A stretch of 64,000 bases of DNA. Origin: HGM04593 sp045646845. Lineage in GTDB: Bacteria > Bacteroidota > Bacteroidia > Bacteroidales > Bacteroidaceae. Where the stretch lies: the NCBI GenBank assembly GCA_045646845.1, contig JAZRLO010000025.1, forward strand, positions 19,210 through 83,209, read 5' to 3'. The notes below the pieces were generated by a model, which had not been told where the DNA came from, did no database searches, and saw only the letters and a list, made by a program, of their open reading frames with translations. Both the position numbers and the translations under genes were made by a program. Numbering within the stretch: position 1 is the first letter of the stretch; each line of letters starts with the position of its first letter. This document shows positions 40,076 through 49,958 of the stretch, in pieces.

Positions 40076-41761
40076 ATGAGAAAGAGCATATTGATTATAT
40101 CGGCACTGGCACTGTGCGGAACAGCATTCGCGCAGTCGAATGAGAACAGCGCAGTTGTCAACATAGAGAACGAATATACGCCCGAGGTCATTAAGGTAAG
40201 CAAGAAAGGCAACACGCCTACCATAGCCGAAGAGACAGAGATGGAGCCGCTGAAGCTGGAGTTCATAGAAAAGGCCGAACCGTTCAGGGGATTCACAAGC
40301 GAGAGGGACATAAAGGACGTGATTCCCACTCAGAAAAGACAATATCCGGGATATGCACGTCTGGGATACGGACTTACCAACGACATTGACGCCAAACTGG
40401 CATACACACTGAAGACATCGGAGAGAGGAGAGGTGAACATGCTCGCAGGCTTCGACGGCTTCAAGACAGGCATCAAAGGCGAAGAACTCGACTGGGACCA
40501 GCGCATGTTCCGCACCACAGCCGGTGCGTCATACACGCACAGGTTCAACAGCCTTGAAATGGGCGTGGCGGCCGACTTCAGCAACCGTGTATTCAACTAT
40601 CAGCACACCGACGGTTACGGAACGGCAGTCCAGACACCGGGATTTACCGACAAACAGAACAGCCGCACATACAGGCTGAGTACCACCGGCGTGACTGACC
40701 TGGACAATGAATTCGCATTCAGTTATGTTGCAGGTGTCACATACAACCGCCGCAGCTACTCGTCGGGAATGGAAAACGGCACGGGAGAACTTGCATTCAA
40801 CCTTGGCGGACAGGCCGCTATCATGATAGGCGAAGAGGCACTCAAGAGCATTGGCGTTGACCTTGGATTCGACGGCCTTGTCTATAACAGCACTTTGCGC
40901 GACGCGCCGGAGGGCTACACGAATTACTCGTCGTTCGACATCAACCCGTTCCTGAAGTTCGACTTCAGCGGATGGAGGGTAAAGATTGGTACAAAGATGA
41001 ACTTCATCACCGCCAACGGTGCAAGGTTCGCGATATCACCCGATATCAAGGTCGAAGGCAACATCAACAGTTTTGTGGGCCTGTACGGTGAAATCACCGG
41101 CGGAAGAGCTGTGAACAAACTGGCGGACATTGAAGAGGAGATGCCCTACTGGGGATTCGGAGGCATGACAGACAGGCAACTGCGCCCCACCTATAGGGTC
41201 GTGGACATAAAGGCCGGCACACACATGACAATAGAGCCTGTTTCGTTCGACGTATATGCAGGATACGCATATACAAAGGATGATGTGCTGCAGACAATGG
41301 GATACCAGCAGGACCCGAGCTCGCCCATCCAGGCATTCAGGTTTATCTATGCAGGATTCGCACAGCAGAACACGCACAACTTCTTTATCGGAGGACGCGT
41401 AGGATGCGACATCGGCGGATGGACAAGCCTTTCGGCCGAGGCACGCTACGACAAATGGGGCGGAAGCGACAAAGAGATGCTGATGATGAAGCCGCAGATA
41501 ACAGCAGACGTGAATGCCGACTTCAGGGTATTCGAAAAACTGACATTCAGGCTCGGCTACAACTTCACACGCTACACGAAGGGAAGCAGCGAGAGATACG
41601 GCTGCAAGAACGACCTTTACGCCCGCGCAAGCTACCAGATATTCGACTGGTTGGGCGCATACATACAGGGCAACAACCTGCTGAACTGCGACTACTACGA
41701 ATACGCAGGCTACCGCGCACGAGGAGCGAGAGGTTCACTGGGCGTAACGGCCAACTTCTGA
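40076..41761 (+). CDS. Predicted outer-membrane beta-barrel protein (TonB-receptor-like barrel)
   Basis: 561 residues from the ATG at 40076. Signal peptide (MRKSILIISALALCGTAFAQ), an N-terminal region with EYTPEVIKVSKKGNTPT and YPGYARLGYGLTNDIDAKLA, then many amphipathic beta strands. It ends RGARGSLGVTANF with a C-terminal Phe, the usual outer-membrane assembly signal. No plug domain is evident, so it is not a classical TonB receptor. Co-transcribed with the TPR protein. Confidence 0.8.
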   Translation: MRKSILIISALALCGTAFAQSNENSAVVNIENEYTPEVIKVSKKGNTPTIAEETEMEPLKLEFIEKAEPFRGFTSERDIKDVIPTQKRQYPGYARLGYGLTNDIDAKLAYTLKTSERGEVNMLAGFDGFKTGIKGEELDWDQRMFRTTAGASYTHRFNSLEMGVAADFSNRVFNYQHTDGYGTAVQTPGFTDKQNSRTYRLSTTGVTDLDNEFAFSYVAGVTYNRRSYSSGMENGTGELAFNLGGQAAIMIGEEALKSIGVDLGFDGLVYNSTLRDAPEGYTNYSSFDINPFLKFDFSGWRVKIGTKMNFITANGARFAISPDIKVEGNINSFVGLYGEITGGRAVNKLADIEEEMPYWGFGGMTDRQLRPTYRVVDIKAGTHMTIEPVSFDVYAGYAYTKDDVLQTMGYQQDPSSPIQAFRFIYAGFAQQNTHNFFIGGRVGCDIGGWTSLSAEARYDKWGGSDKEMLMMKPQITADVNADFRVFEKLTFRLGYNFTRYTKGSSERYGCKNDLYARASYQIFDWLGAYIQGNNLLNCDYYEYAGYRARGARGSLGVTANF

Positions 41762-41788
41762 CAATAACAGCAATGCTGCACAATACAT

Positions 41789-41828
41789 ACAGCGGTGGCC
41801 CCATCGGGGTTGCCGCTGTTGCTTTTTT
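41789..41828 (+). terminator. Rho-independent terminator of the TPR-barrel operon
   Basis: ACAGCGG-T-GGCCCC pairs with GGGG-TT-GCCGCTGT around ATC, followed by TGCTTTTTT. Confidence 0.88.
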
Positions 41829-41919
41829 AAATTTATGCCGAGCCACATTTTCTCCTATTTAAAATAATATATTATTTTATGGTGGACGGGGGTAATTTCT
41901 TTATGTTTTTTTTCCTTTT

Positions 41920-41955
41920 TTTGATTCGATAATAGAGGAAACTTTCATACTTTTG
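41920..41955 (+). promoter_or_regulatory. Promoter of topA
   Basis: TACTTTTG (41948-41955) matches the -7 consensus. A TTTG lies at 41920-41923 with a long 24-nt spacer. The start codon chosen for topA is 30 nt downstream of the -7 box. Confidence 0.55.
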
Positions 41956-41985
41956 CGAGCGAATCTGAAAAAAATGCTTGGCGAT

Positions 41986-44313
41986 ATGCAGAAGAATTTA
42001 GTTATAGTTGAGTCACCAGCGAAAGCAAAGACAATAGAGAAGTTCCTTGGAAAGGATTACAAGGTGATGTCGAGCTACGGCCACATCTGTGACCTGAAGA
42101 AAAAGGAGTTCAGTATAAATACAGACACGTTCGAGCCGCTGTACGAGATTCCCGAAGAGAAGCAGAAACTCGTGAGCAGCCTGAGAAGCGAAGTCAAGAA
42201 GGCAGACATGGTCTGGCTCGCATCCGATGAAGACCGCGAGGGGGAGGCCATAAGCTGGCACCTATACACGGAGTTGGGGCTTAACCCTGAAAATTCCAAA
42301 CGCATAGTATTCCACGAGATTACCAAGAATGCGATTCTCAACGCCATTGAGAACCCCAGGGAGATTGACACGAACCTGGTATATGCACAGCAGGCACGCC
42401 GAGTACTCGACCGCATCGTGGGATTCAAGCTCTCGCCGGTTCTGTGGCGCAAGGTAAAACCGGCTTTGTCGGCCGGACGCGTACAGAGCGTAACGGTACG
42501 CCTTATTGTCGAGCGCGAACGCGAGATAAACAGATTCACGACCGAGAGCGGCTACCGCGTGACGGCACAGTTCATACTGCCGCGCGAGAATGCAATACTC
42601 AACACAGAACTGTCCAAGAGATTCAAGACAAGGGAAGAGGCAGAAAAGTTCCTCGAATCGTGCAAGAACGCCACATTCGTCATTGACGACGTGAACACGA
42701 AACCGCAAAAGAAGAGCCCTGCCGCACCGTTCACAACATCGACACTGCAGCAGGAAGCGGCACGCAAGCTCGGCTTTACAGTATCGCAGACCATGATGGT
42801 AGCACAGAGACTGTATGAATCGGGACACATCACATACATGCGTACCGACTCGGTGAACCTCTCTTCACTCTGCATAGGTTCATGCAAGAGCGTCATTGCG
42901 GACACGTACGGCGAAGAATACCACAAGAGCCGCAACTACGCGACACGTACAAAGGGAGCACAGGAGGCACACGAGGCCATTCGCCCCACATACATGGCGA
43001 ACACAAGCATTGAGGGCACAGTGCCCGAAAAGCGTCTTTATGAGCTTATATGGAAACGCACCGTCGCATCACAGATGGCCGATGCACTCGTTGAAAAGAC
43101 AACCGTGAACATCGCCATAAGCGGACACAGCGAGACATTCGTCGCTACAGGCGAGGTTACCATTTTCGACGGTTTCATCAAGGTCTATCGCGAGAGCACC
43201 GACGACGACAATGCAAGCGAGCTTGCAGCAATACCGGCAGTCTTCAAGGGGGACGAACTGACCGCAAAGGAGATTATTGCAACGGAACGTTTCACACAGC
43301 ATCCTCCACGCTACACCGAGGCAAGCCTGGTGCGCAAGCTCGAAGAGCTCGGAATAGGACGTCCTTCGACATATGCCCCCACTATCAGCACCATACAGCA
43401 GCGCGGATATGTTGAGAAGGGCAACATGGCAGGAACAACACGCAACTACGGCATAATCACCCTCAAGAACGGCAAGATAACCGCCAAGGAGGGCAAGGAG
43501 ACCGTAGGCGCGGAAAAGGCGAAACTGATGCCGACGGATATAGGTATCGTAGTGAACGATTTCCTGCTTGAATTCTTCCCGGAAATAATGGACTACAACT
43601 TCACCGCAACGGTGGAAAAGGAGTTCGACGAGATTGCCGACGGTAAGAGAAACTGGGTTGAACACATATCGGAGTTCTACAAGGAGTTCGAACCGAAAAT
43701 CGAAGGCATAATACAGTCGAAGAACGAGCATAAGGTGGGCGAAAGGATTCTGGGCAACGACCCGGCAAGCGGAAAGCCCGTATCGGTAAAGATTGGAAGG
43801 TTCGGCCCCATAGTACAGGTTGGCTCGGCAACCGACGAGGAGAAGCCGCGCTTCGCGCAGATGAAACCGGGACAGACACTCGAGACAATAACTCTTGAAG
43901 AGGCATTGGGGCTGTTCAGCCTGCCGCGCACACTGGGAGAATACAACGGCGAGAGCGTAACGATAGGCGCAGGACGTTTCGGTGCGTACATAAAATACGG
44001 TGCAGCATACGTGACGCTGCCTAAGACACACGACCCGCTTGCAATAACACTCGAAGAGGCTACGGAACTGATAGATGCCAAGAAGAAGGCCGAAGCGGAG
44101 AGGGTGATAAAGAACTTCACCGAAGAGCCGGAACTGCAGGTGCTGAACGGAAGGTTCGGACCATACATAGCATACAAGGGCAGCAACTACAAACTACCGA
44201 AGAACGTGACTCCGGCTGAGCTTACGCTTGAGGAGTGCCTTGAGATTGTGAACAAGCAGGGAGAGACGGCAAAGAGCCCGGCAAAAAGAAGATACACCAA
44301 GAAGAGCAAATGA
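41986..44313 (+). CDS. topA: DNA topoisomerase I
   Basis: 775 residues from the ATG at 41986 (MQKNLVIVESPAKAKTIEKF), the usual Bacteroidetes start; an ATG at 41974 adds four residues. TOPRIM domain with DEDREGEAISWHL (about 80), the active-site Tyr region HITYMRTDSVNLS (about 280), and RPSTYAPTISTIQQRGYVEK (about 455). The C-terminus has topoisomerase-C-repeat segments (GRFGPIVQVGS, GRFGAYIKYG, GRFGPYIAYKG) and a basic tail. It relaxes negative supercoils. The stop overlaps the aroK start (ATGA). Confidence 0.96.
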   Translation: MQKNLVIVESPAKAKTIEKFLGKDYKVMSSYGHICDLKKKEFSINTDTFEPLYEIPEEKQKLVSSLRSEVKKADMVWLASDEDREGEAISWHLYTELGLNPENSKRIVFHEITKNAILNAIENPREIDTNLVYAQQARRVLDRIVGFKLSPVLWRKVKPALSAGRVQSVTVRLIVEREREINRFTTESGYRVTAQFILPRENAILNTELSKRFKTREEAEKFLESCKNATFVIDDVNTKPQKKSPAAPFTTSTLQQEAARKLGFTVSQTMMVAQRLYESGHITYMRTDSVNLSSLCIGSCKSVIADTYGEEYHKSRNYATRTKGAQEAHEAIRPTYMANTSIEGTVPEKRLYELIWKRTVASQMADALVEKTTVNIAISGHSETFVATGEVTIFDGFIKVYRESTDDDNASELAAIPAVFKGDELTAKEIIATERFTQHPPRYTEASLVRKLEELGIGRPSTYAPTISTIQQRGYVEKGNMAGTTRNYGIITLKNGKITAKEGKETVGAEKAKLMPTDIGIVVNDFLLEFFPEIMDYNFTATVEKEFDEIADGKRNWVEHISEFYKEFEPKIEGIIQSKNEHKVGERILGNDPASGKPVSVKIGRFGPIVQVGSATDEEKPRFAQMKPGQTLETITLEEALGLFSLPRTLGEYNGESVTIGAGRFGAYIKYGAAYVTLPKTHDPLAITLEEATELIDAKKKAEAERVIKNFTEEPELQVLNGRFGPYIAYKGSNYKLPKNVTPAELTLEECLEIVNKQGETAKSPAKRRYTKKSK

Positions 44314-44837
44314 CAAGAATATTCCTGGTAGGATACATGGGGGCCGGCAAGACCACGCTCGGGCGTGCGCTGGCAAATGAACTGGGGATTCCGTTCATCG
44401 ACCTCGACAACTATATCGAAAAGAGATACTGCAAGACAATTTCGCAGATATTCGCCGAGAAGGGCGAGGAGGAGTTCCGCAACATTGAAAGGCGGATGCT
44501 CCACGAGGTCGGAGAGTTCGAGGATGTGATAATATCGACAGGAGGAGGGACACCCTGCTTCTTCGACAACATAGAATACATGAACGGACAGGGGACCACA
44601 GTCTTCCTTGACGTGCCGGTAGAGAGACTCTTCATAAGACTGAGCATCGCAAGGCACAAGAGACCGCTCATAAAGGACAAGAACGATGAGGAACTGAGGG
44701 CTTTCATCGTGGAACAGTTAGGAAAACGCGAACCGCACTACAGCAAGGCACAGCACTCGTTCAGGGCCGACAAGCTGGAGGACAAGAGAGAGATAGGCCT
44801 GTCGGTTGAGGCATTCCGCCGGCAGTTCGGGATATAA
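44310..44837 (+). CDS. aroK: Shikimate kinase
   Basis: 175 residues. P-loop IFLVGYMGAGKTTLGRALA (about 3-21), shikimate-binding FIDLDNYIEKRY (about 30), ISTGGGTPCF (about 72), and the lid with RLSIARHKRPLI near 110. It phosphorylates shikimate in aromatic amino acid synthesis. Overlaps topA by 4 nt and precedes speA by 35 nt. Confidence 0.95.
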   Translation: MTRIFLVGYMGAGKTTLGRALANELGIPFIDLDNYIEKRYCKTISQIFAEKGEEEFRNIERRMLHEVGEFEDVIISTGGGTPCFFDNIEYMNGQGTTVFLDVPVERLFIRLSIARHKRPLIKDKNDEELRAFIVEQLGKREPHYSKAQHSFRADKLEDKREIGLSVEAFRRQFGI

Positions 44838-44872
44838 GAGACTTTTTCAACAACCTGTCAAACAACACGGAA

Positions 44873-46768
44873 ATGAGAAAATGGCGTATTGAGGATTCTG
44901 AAGAGCTCTACAACATAAACGGTTGGGGAGCATCGTACTTCAGCATAAACGAAAAGGGAAACGTCGCTGTCACACCCAAAAAGGATAGCGTCAAGGTCGA
45001 TTTGAAGGAGCTTATGGACGAACTGCAGCTGCGTGACGTCCCGGCACCTGTACTGCTTCGCTTCCCCGACATTCTTGACAACCGCATTGAAAAGATTGCC
45101 GGATGTTTCAAGATTGCTGCCGAAGAGTACAACTACAAGGGAGAGAACTTCATAGTTTACCCCATTAAGGTGAACCAGATGCGACCTGTAGTGGAGGAGA
45201 TAACAAGCCACGGAAAGAGATACAACATAGGGCTTGAGGCCGGTTCGAAACCCGAACTGCACGCCGTGATAGCGATGAACACCGACAGCGACTCGCTAAT
45301 CATATGCAACGGATACAAGGACGACAGCTACATTGAACTGGCACTGCTTGCACAGAAGATGGGACGTAGGATATTCCTTGTGGTGGAGAAACTGAATGAA
45401 CTGAAGCGCATCGCAAAGATAGCAAAGCGCATGAGTGTGCGCCCCAACATAGGTATCCGCATAAAGCTCGCGAGCGAAGGCAGCGGCAAATGGGAAGAGA
45501 GCGGAGGTGACGCAAGCAAGTTCGGACTTACGTCCAGCGAACTGCTCGAAGCACTCGAGATACTGGAGAAATTCGACATAAAGGATTGCCTTAGACTCAT
45601 TCACTTCCACATAGGAAGTCAGGTGACACGCATTCGCCATATAAAAACCGCGTTGCGCGAGGCTTCGCAGTTCTACGTACAGTTGCATAAACTGGGATAC
45701 AACATAGAATTCACGGACATAGGCGGCGGACTGGGAGTCGATTACGACGGTACACGCTCGTCGAGTAGCGAGAGCTCGGTGAACTACTCTATACAGGAGT
45801 ATGTGAACGATGCCATATACACCATGGTCGATGCGGCCGACAAGAACGGAATACCCCACCCCAACATCATCACCGAGAGCGGACGCTCTGTTTCGGCGCA
45901 CCACGCGATACTCATATTCGAGGTGCTTGAAACCGCAGCACTGCCGCAGATGGACGAGGACTGGGAGGTTGCGGCGAATGACCACGAACTGGCAAAGGAA
46001 CTGTACAAAATATGGTGTGAGCTTGACCAGCGCACCATGCTCGAGGCACTGCACGATGCACAGCAGATACGCGAGGAGGCTCTTGAGCTGTTCAGCCACG
46101 GTATCGTTGACCTGAAGACACGTGCACAGATAGAAAGCATGTTCTGGAGCATTGTACGCGAAATTCTGTCGATAGCGAAGAATATGAAACACGTACCCGA
46201 TGACTTCCGCAAACTGCCGAAGCTCATTGCCGACAAGTATTTCTGCAACTTCTCGCTGTTCCAGAGCCTGCCCGACAGCTGGGGTATAGACCAGTTCTTC
46301 CCCATTATGCCGATACACAGGCTTGACGAACGCCCCGACCGCAGCTGTACGATACAGGACATGACATGCGACAGCGACGGCAAGATAACCGACTTCATAA
46401 ACTACAACAGCAAAGCCGACTCGCTAAAGGTACACAAGATGAAGGCCAACGAACCGTATTACCTCGGTGTATTCCTGGTGGGCGCATATCAGGAGATTCT
46501 CGGTGACATGCACAACCTGTTCGGCGACACAAATGCCGTTCATATAAGCGTTGACGAGAACGGATACCACATTGACAAGATTATTGACGGAGAGACCATA
46601 GCCGACGTGCTCGACTATGTACAGTACGATGCCCGCAAACTTGTCCGTACACTGGAACGTTGGGTAACGAGTGCCGTGAAAGAGGGAAAGATTTCACTCG
46701 AGGAGGGAAAGGAGTTCCTTTCGAACTACCGCTCGGGACTTTACGGATATACATACCTCGATTATTGA
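44873..46768 (+). CDS. speA: Biosynthetic arginine decarboxylase
   Basis: 631 residues, matching the large SpeA family. PLP-dependent fold-type III enzyme converting arginine to agmatine for polyamine synthesis. PLP Lys in FIVYPIKVNQMRPVVEE (about 93-109), GLEAGSKPEL (about 122), IHFHIGSQ (about 241), FTDIGGGLGVDYDGT (about 283-297) and ITESGRSVSAHHA (about 331). A C-terminal domain extends to the end, with PIMPIHRLDERPD. Its stop overlaps the argB start by one base (TGATG), a neighbour arrangement known in Bacteroidales. Confidence 0.95.
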   Translation: MRKWRIEDSEELYNINGWGASYFSINEKGNVAVTPKKDSVKVDLKELMDELQLRDVPAPVLLRFPDILDNRIEKIAGCFKIAAEEYNYKGENFIVYPIKVNQMRPVVEEITSHGKRYNIGLEAGSKPELHAVIAMNTDSDSLIICNGYKDDSYIELALLAQKMGRRIFLVVEKLNELKRIAKIAKRMSVRPNIGIRIKLASEGSGKWEESGGDASKFGLTSSELLEALEILEKFDIKDCLRLIHFHIGSQVTRIRHIKTALREASQFYVQLHKLGYNIEFTDIGGGLGVDYDGTRSSSSESSVNYSIQEYVNDAIYTMVDAADKNGIPHPNIITESGRSVSAHHAILIFEVLETAALPQMDEDWEVAANDHELAKELYKIWCELDQRTMLEALHDAQQIREEALELFSHGIVDLKTRAQIESMFWSIVREILSIAKNMKHVPDDFRKLPKLIADKYFCNFSLFQSLPDSWGIDQFFPIMPIHRLDERPDRSCTIQDMTCDSDGKITDFINYNSKADSLKVHKMKANEPYYLGVFLVGAYQEILGDMHNLFGDTNAVHISVDENGYHIDKIIDGETIADVLDYVQYDARKLVRTLERWVTSAVKEGKISLEEGKEFLSNYRSGLYGYTYLDY

Positions 46769-47541
46769 TGAAACAGAAAATTACAGTCATAAAGGTAGGA
46801 GGGAAGATCGTTGAGGAGAATGAATCGCTCAACGGTCTTCTCGACCGTTTTACAGCCATAGAGGGCAACAAGGTGATAATCCACGGAGGAGGCCGTTCGG
46901 CCACCGCCATCGCCGCAAGAATGGGTATAGAGAGCCGTATGGTGAACGGCAGGAGAATAACGGACGAGGCCATGCTTCAGGTCGTCACTATGGTTTATGG
47001 CGGACTCGTGAACAAGAATATCGTTGCAGCACTGCAAGCGCGCGGTGTGAATGCCATTGGACTGACCGGGGCCGACTGTGACATCATAAGGGCGCACAGG
47101 AGACCTGCCGGAGAGATTGACTACGGTTTCGTAGGCGATGTGGACAAAGCGGACGGAAAGATGCTTTCAGGAATAATATCACAGGGACTTGTCCCTGTCA
47201 TTGCACCTCTCACGCACGACGGCAAAGGCAACATGCTGAACACCAATGCCGACACTATGGCGGCAGAGACAGCAAAGGCTCTGGCCCGGGAGTTCGAGGT
47301 TACGCTGATATACTGCTTCGAACTGCCGGGCGTCATGCGCGACCCGGAAAGGGCAGACAGCTTGATAAAGGAGATTACACACGAGAGCTACCGAATGCTG
47401 CTCGACGGGGGCATAGTAAGCGGAGGCATGATTCCTAAGATAGACAATGCCTTCAACGCCATAGACAACGGCGTGGCAAAGGTCATCATAACAAAGGCCG
47501 ATGCCTTGGACGGCATTCAGGGCACTCATATAACGGCATAG
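46768..47541 (+). CDS. argB: Acetylglutamate kinase
   Basis: 257 residues from the ATG at 46768; the frame is open upstream but inside speA. ArgB phosphorylates N-acetylglutamate in arginine synthesis. Motifs: VIKVGGKIVEE (N-terminal GGK), KVIIHGGGRSATAIA (about 36), LTGADCDIIRA (about 96), LNTNADTMAAETAKAL (about 152) and GGMIPKIDNAFNAIDNG (about 220). Placed with speA, it links arginine supply and use. Confidence 0.94.
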   Translation: MKQKITVIKVGGKIVEENESLNGLLDRFTAIEGNKVIIHGGGRSATAIAARMGIESRMVNGRRITDEAMLQVVTMVYGGLVNKNIVAALQARGVNAIGLTGADCDIIRAHRRPAGEIDYGFVGDVDKADGKMLSGIISQGLVPVIAPLTHDGKGNMLNTNADTMAAETAKALAREFEVTLIYCFELPGVMRDPERADSLIKEITHESYRMLLDGGIVSGGMIPKIDNAFNAIDNGVAKVIITKADALDGIQGTHITA

Positions 47542-47544
47542 CAG

Positions 47545-48255
47545 GTGTCACTTGAAAGAGGTACAATTGAATATCCCGGACTGGGATGTATTGCTGTGAC
47601 GCGGAACAGCAGGGCGCGACGCATTACAATGCGCTGCAGGGACGGACGCATATTCATGACCGTGCCGGAATGCGCTACAGCGGCCGACATCAGCAGGGCA
47701 CTCGCCCAATGCGGTGACAAGCTGAAAGCCATGCAGGAGAAGAGCACTCCACAAATCATCGACAAAGAGTTTTCCATCACAACGGAGAGATTCAGCCTGC
47801 GTATCAGGGAGAATTCAACAAACTGCACGACAGTAACAGGGAAGGATGGCGCGTATATCATTGAGTGCCCACTGTCGTCGGATTACTCGAACGGATACGT
47901 ACAGGAGGGGTTGCGGAGATGCATTAAGGGTGCCTTGAGGCATTGCGCAAAGAGTTATCTTCCGAAAAGGCTGCATGAACTGGCTATGAAGTACGGATTC
48001 AGATACAGCCGTTGCAGTGTGCGCGATGTACATTCGCGCTGGGGTAGCTGCAGCACAAGGGGAGATATAAGCCTTAGCATATACATGATGATGCTTCCCG
48101 GCCGCCTTGTCGATTATGTCCTGCTGCACGAACTGTGCCACACCGTTGAAATGAACCATGATACCGCATTCTGGGAGCTACTGGACAAATGTACGGCTCC
48201 GGCCTGCGCAAAGGAGCTACGCAAGGAGCTGAAAGGGTATAACTGCAGAATTTGA
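47545..48255 (+). CDS. YgjP-like (M48-type) zinc metallopeptidase domain protein
   Basis: 236 residues from a GTG at 47545, 3 nt after the argB stop; no upstream in-frame alternative exists and the next Met is well inside the protein. Zinc motif VLLHELCHTVEMNHDTAFW (H-E-x-x-H with a downstream His) near residue 190, preceded by VHSRWGSCSTRGDISLSIYM, the DUF45/YgjP signature. Predicted cytoplasmic; function unknown. Confidence 0.88.
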   Translation: MSLERGTIEYPGLGCIAVTRNSRARRITMRCRDGRIFMTVPECATAADISRALAQCGDKLKAMQEKSTPQIIDKEFSITTERFSLRIRENSTNCTTVTGKDGAYIIECPLSSDYSNGYVQEGLRRCIKGALRHCAKSYLPKRLHELAMKYGFRYSRCSVRDVHSRWGSCSTRGDISLSIYMMMLPGRLVDYVLLHELCHTVEMNHDTAFWELLDKCTAPACAKELRKELKGYNCRI

Positions 48256-48269
48256 TATTAAAAACTCAT

Positions 48270-49958
48270 TTAATTGCCGACACCTTCAAAAATGAAACAC
48301 GGAGTAAAATCATACCATTCTTGCCCTGCAGGAATCTCGAGCTCTATTCTCTGATTAAGGGATATATCGTGTACAATTATCCTTCTTGCATTAAAACGTT
48401 CCTCAATCATCATTTCTTGAAATGATTCATAGTCGGGCAAGTCAGAAACTGTGACACCGTTGTAAGACTCTAAAATGATTTTTGAAGGCAATTCTGCCAA
48501 AACATCATTAACAGCAATACCCTGAATAAAGAATCTGCGTGCACCTATATTCCTTGGGCGATATATTAATCTGAGGCCGACAAATCCTATACGGAGATCC
48601 TTATCTACGACACTACAGTCCATCGCCATGTCTGATGTGTATGCATTTCCAGCCACAAGCACATGATTATATTCACTTATTAAAGTATCAGCCAGAAATC
48701 CTAAACGAGACGTTGTAAAGTATGTTGAGGTATATTCAGGAAGATTACTTGTTAAATTCACCAATCCATATTCATTTGGTTCACCTTCATCAACATCCAG
48801 TAAATCCATTATACTTCTGCTTGCTTCGTGAGTTTTTCCTAAAGTCGCAGCTTTCCACTCATTATATGAAAGAAAATCAAAATCCACATTAGAAATTTCC
48901 TTTAAGCGTTTTAACACAATCCTGGCCTCACGATAAGAGAAGTCATATAATGGTTCTTCACGCAACAAATAACCTATCCAGGCAAGAGCCTCGTCATTGA
49001 TAATACCAAACTCTTCTTTCGATAATTCATATCTGCTTACATATACCACATAGTCAGTATCATGATCTCTTACTTTGACAGGAACCAGATTGGCAATTAT
49101 TTTTTTCACCACATGTCGTTTGAGCGGAGTGGTTCCTGTTTGCCATTGCACATTTACAGGAGTGCCATCGGACGTGCAGACAACCTCGTTGAGATTGAAA
49201 AACAAGAAATAGATCCAGAATATTAGTATTATGCCAGATAGCACAAAATGAGCAACAATATATTTAAGTCCAGTTGTGAGAAATCTCAACGCGTAGAGCA
49301 AAGAAAATGTCAGCATTGGGTATACGAACTGCGAACGTAGATATTTTGTAGTGAAAACATAATATGGTATTATGAGCAGTGCGCACAAGATCAAGGAATA
49401 AATTGTCGGCAATTTACCTTTGCCTTTCCCTGTTATAGGCCGCAATAATAGAAACAACACTAAAGAGACAGCCAAGAAGTGAAATATTGATATAAATGAT
49501 GAATCATTTTCATCGTCAACAGACTCAAGAATAGAAGATTCTCTATTATATCTATTACTATTGTAATCAATCGTATACCAGAATCCTTTCTCGTAATCGT
49601 AATACTTTAAGTCTCTGCCTCCCTGGTCATTAAACACACTGTATTTCTCGGAACTATAACATTCTGTTCTATTAATAAAAAAATGTTTCTGATTATTTAA
49701 CAAAAAACTATCACCACTAAAAGAAATTGAAAAAACATTTCGGGGCGTAAAATCGTTATACCAGAAACCTGTATATTGACTGAAATCAGCAGCATATAAT
49801 GTACCGACAAGTAAAGAATCTTCATCCTGATTCAATACATATCCCTTAAAGACTGATTTATCATCAAGTTTTATGGTCAAGGAATCCTTTGCCTGCACAA
49901 AGACATTGGCAGGAATCAAGAACAAGAATAAAAATATAAGACGTCTGATAAACATCAT
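48270..49958 (-). CDS. Membrane protein with formylglycine-generating-enzyme-like domain, partner of TIR protein
   Basis: 562 residues. Signal peptide (about 1-23, ending FVQA), an extracytoplasmic beta-rich region with DSLTIKLDDKSVFKGYVLNQ, then about four hydrophobic helices between residues 150 and 265. An FGE/SUMF1-like domain spans about 310-470 (YVSRYELSKEEFGIINDEAL, VDFDFLSYNEWKAATLG, YGLVNLTSNLPEYTSTYF, FVGLRLIYRP). A C-terminal stretch contains SYNGVTVSDLPDYESFQEMM. The Cys pair used by active FGE is not apparent, so a sensing or binding role is more likely. It overlaps the TIR gene by 4 nt and is AT-rich. Confidence 0.7.
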   Translation of the reverse strand: MMFIRRLIFLFLFLIPANVFVQAKDSLTIKLDDKSVFKGYVLNQDEDSLLVGTLYAADFSQYTGFWYNDFTPRNVFSISFSGDSFLLNNQKHFFINRTECYSSEKYSVFNDQGGRDLKYYDYEKGFWYTIDYNSNRYNRESSILESVDDENDSSFISIFHFLAVSLVLFLLLRPITGKGKGKLPTIYSLILCALLIIPYYVFTTKYLRSQFVYPMLTFSLLYALRFLTTGLKYIVAHFVLSGIILIFWIYFLFFNLNEVVCTSDGTPVNVQWQTGTTPLKRHVVKKIIANLVPVKVRDHDTDYVVYVSRYELSKEEFGIINDEALAWIGYLLREEPLYDFSYREARIVLKRLKEISNVDFDFLSYNEWKAATLGKTHEASRSIMDLLDVDEGEPNEYGLVNLTSNLPEYTSTYFTTSRLGFLADTLISEYNHVLVAGNAYTSDMAMDCSVVDKDLRIGFVGLRLIYRPRNIGARRFFIQGIAVNDVLAELPSKIILESYNGVTVSDLPDYESFQEMMIEERFNARRIIVHDISLNQRIELEIPAGQEWYDFTPCFIFEGVGN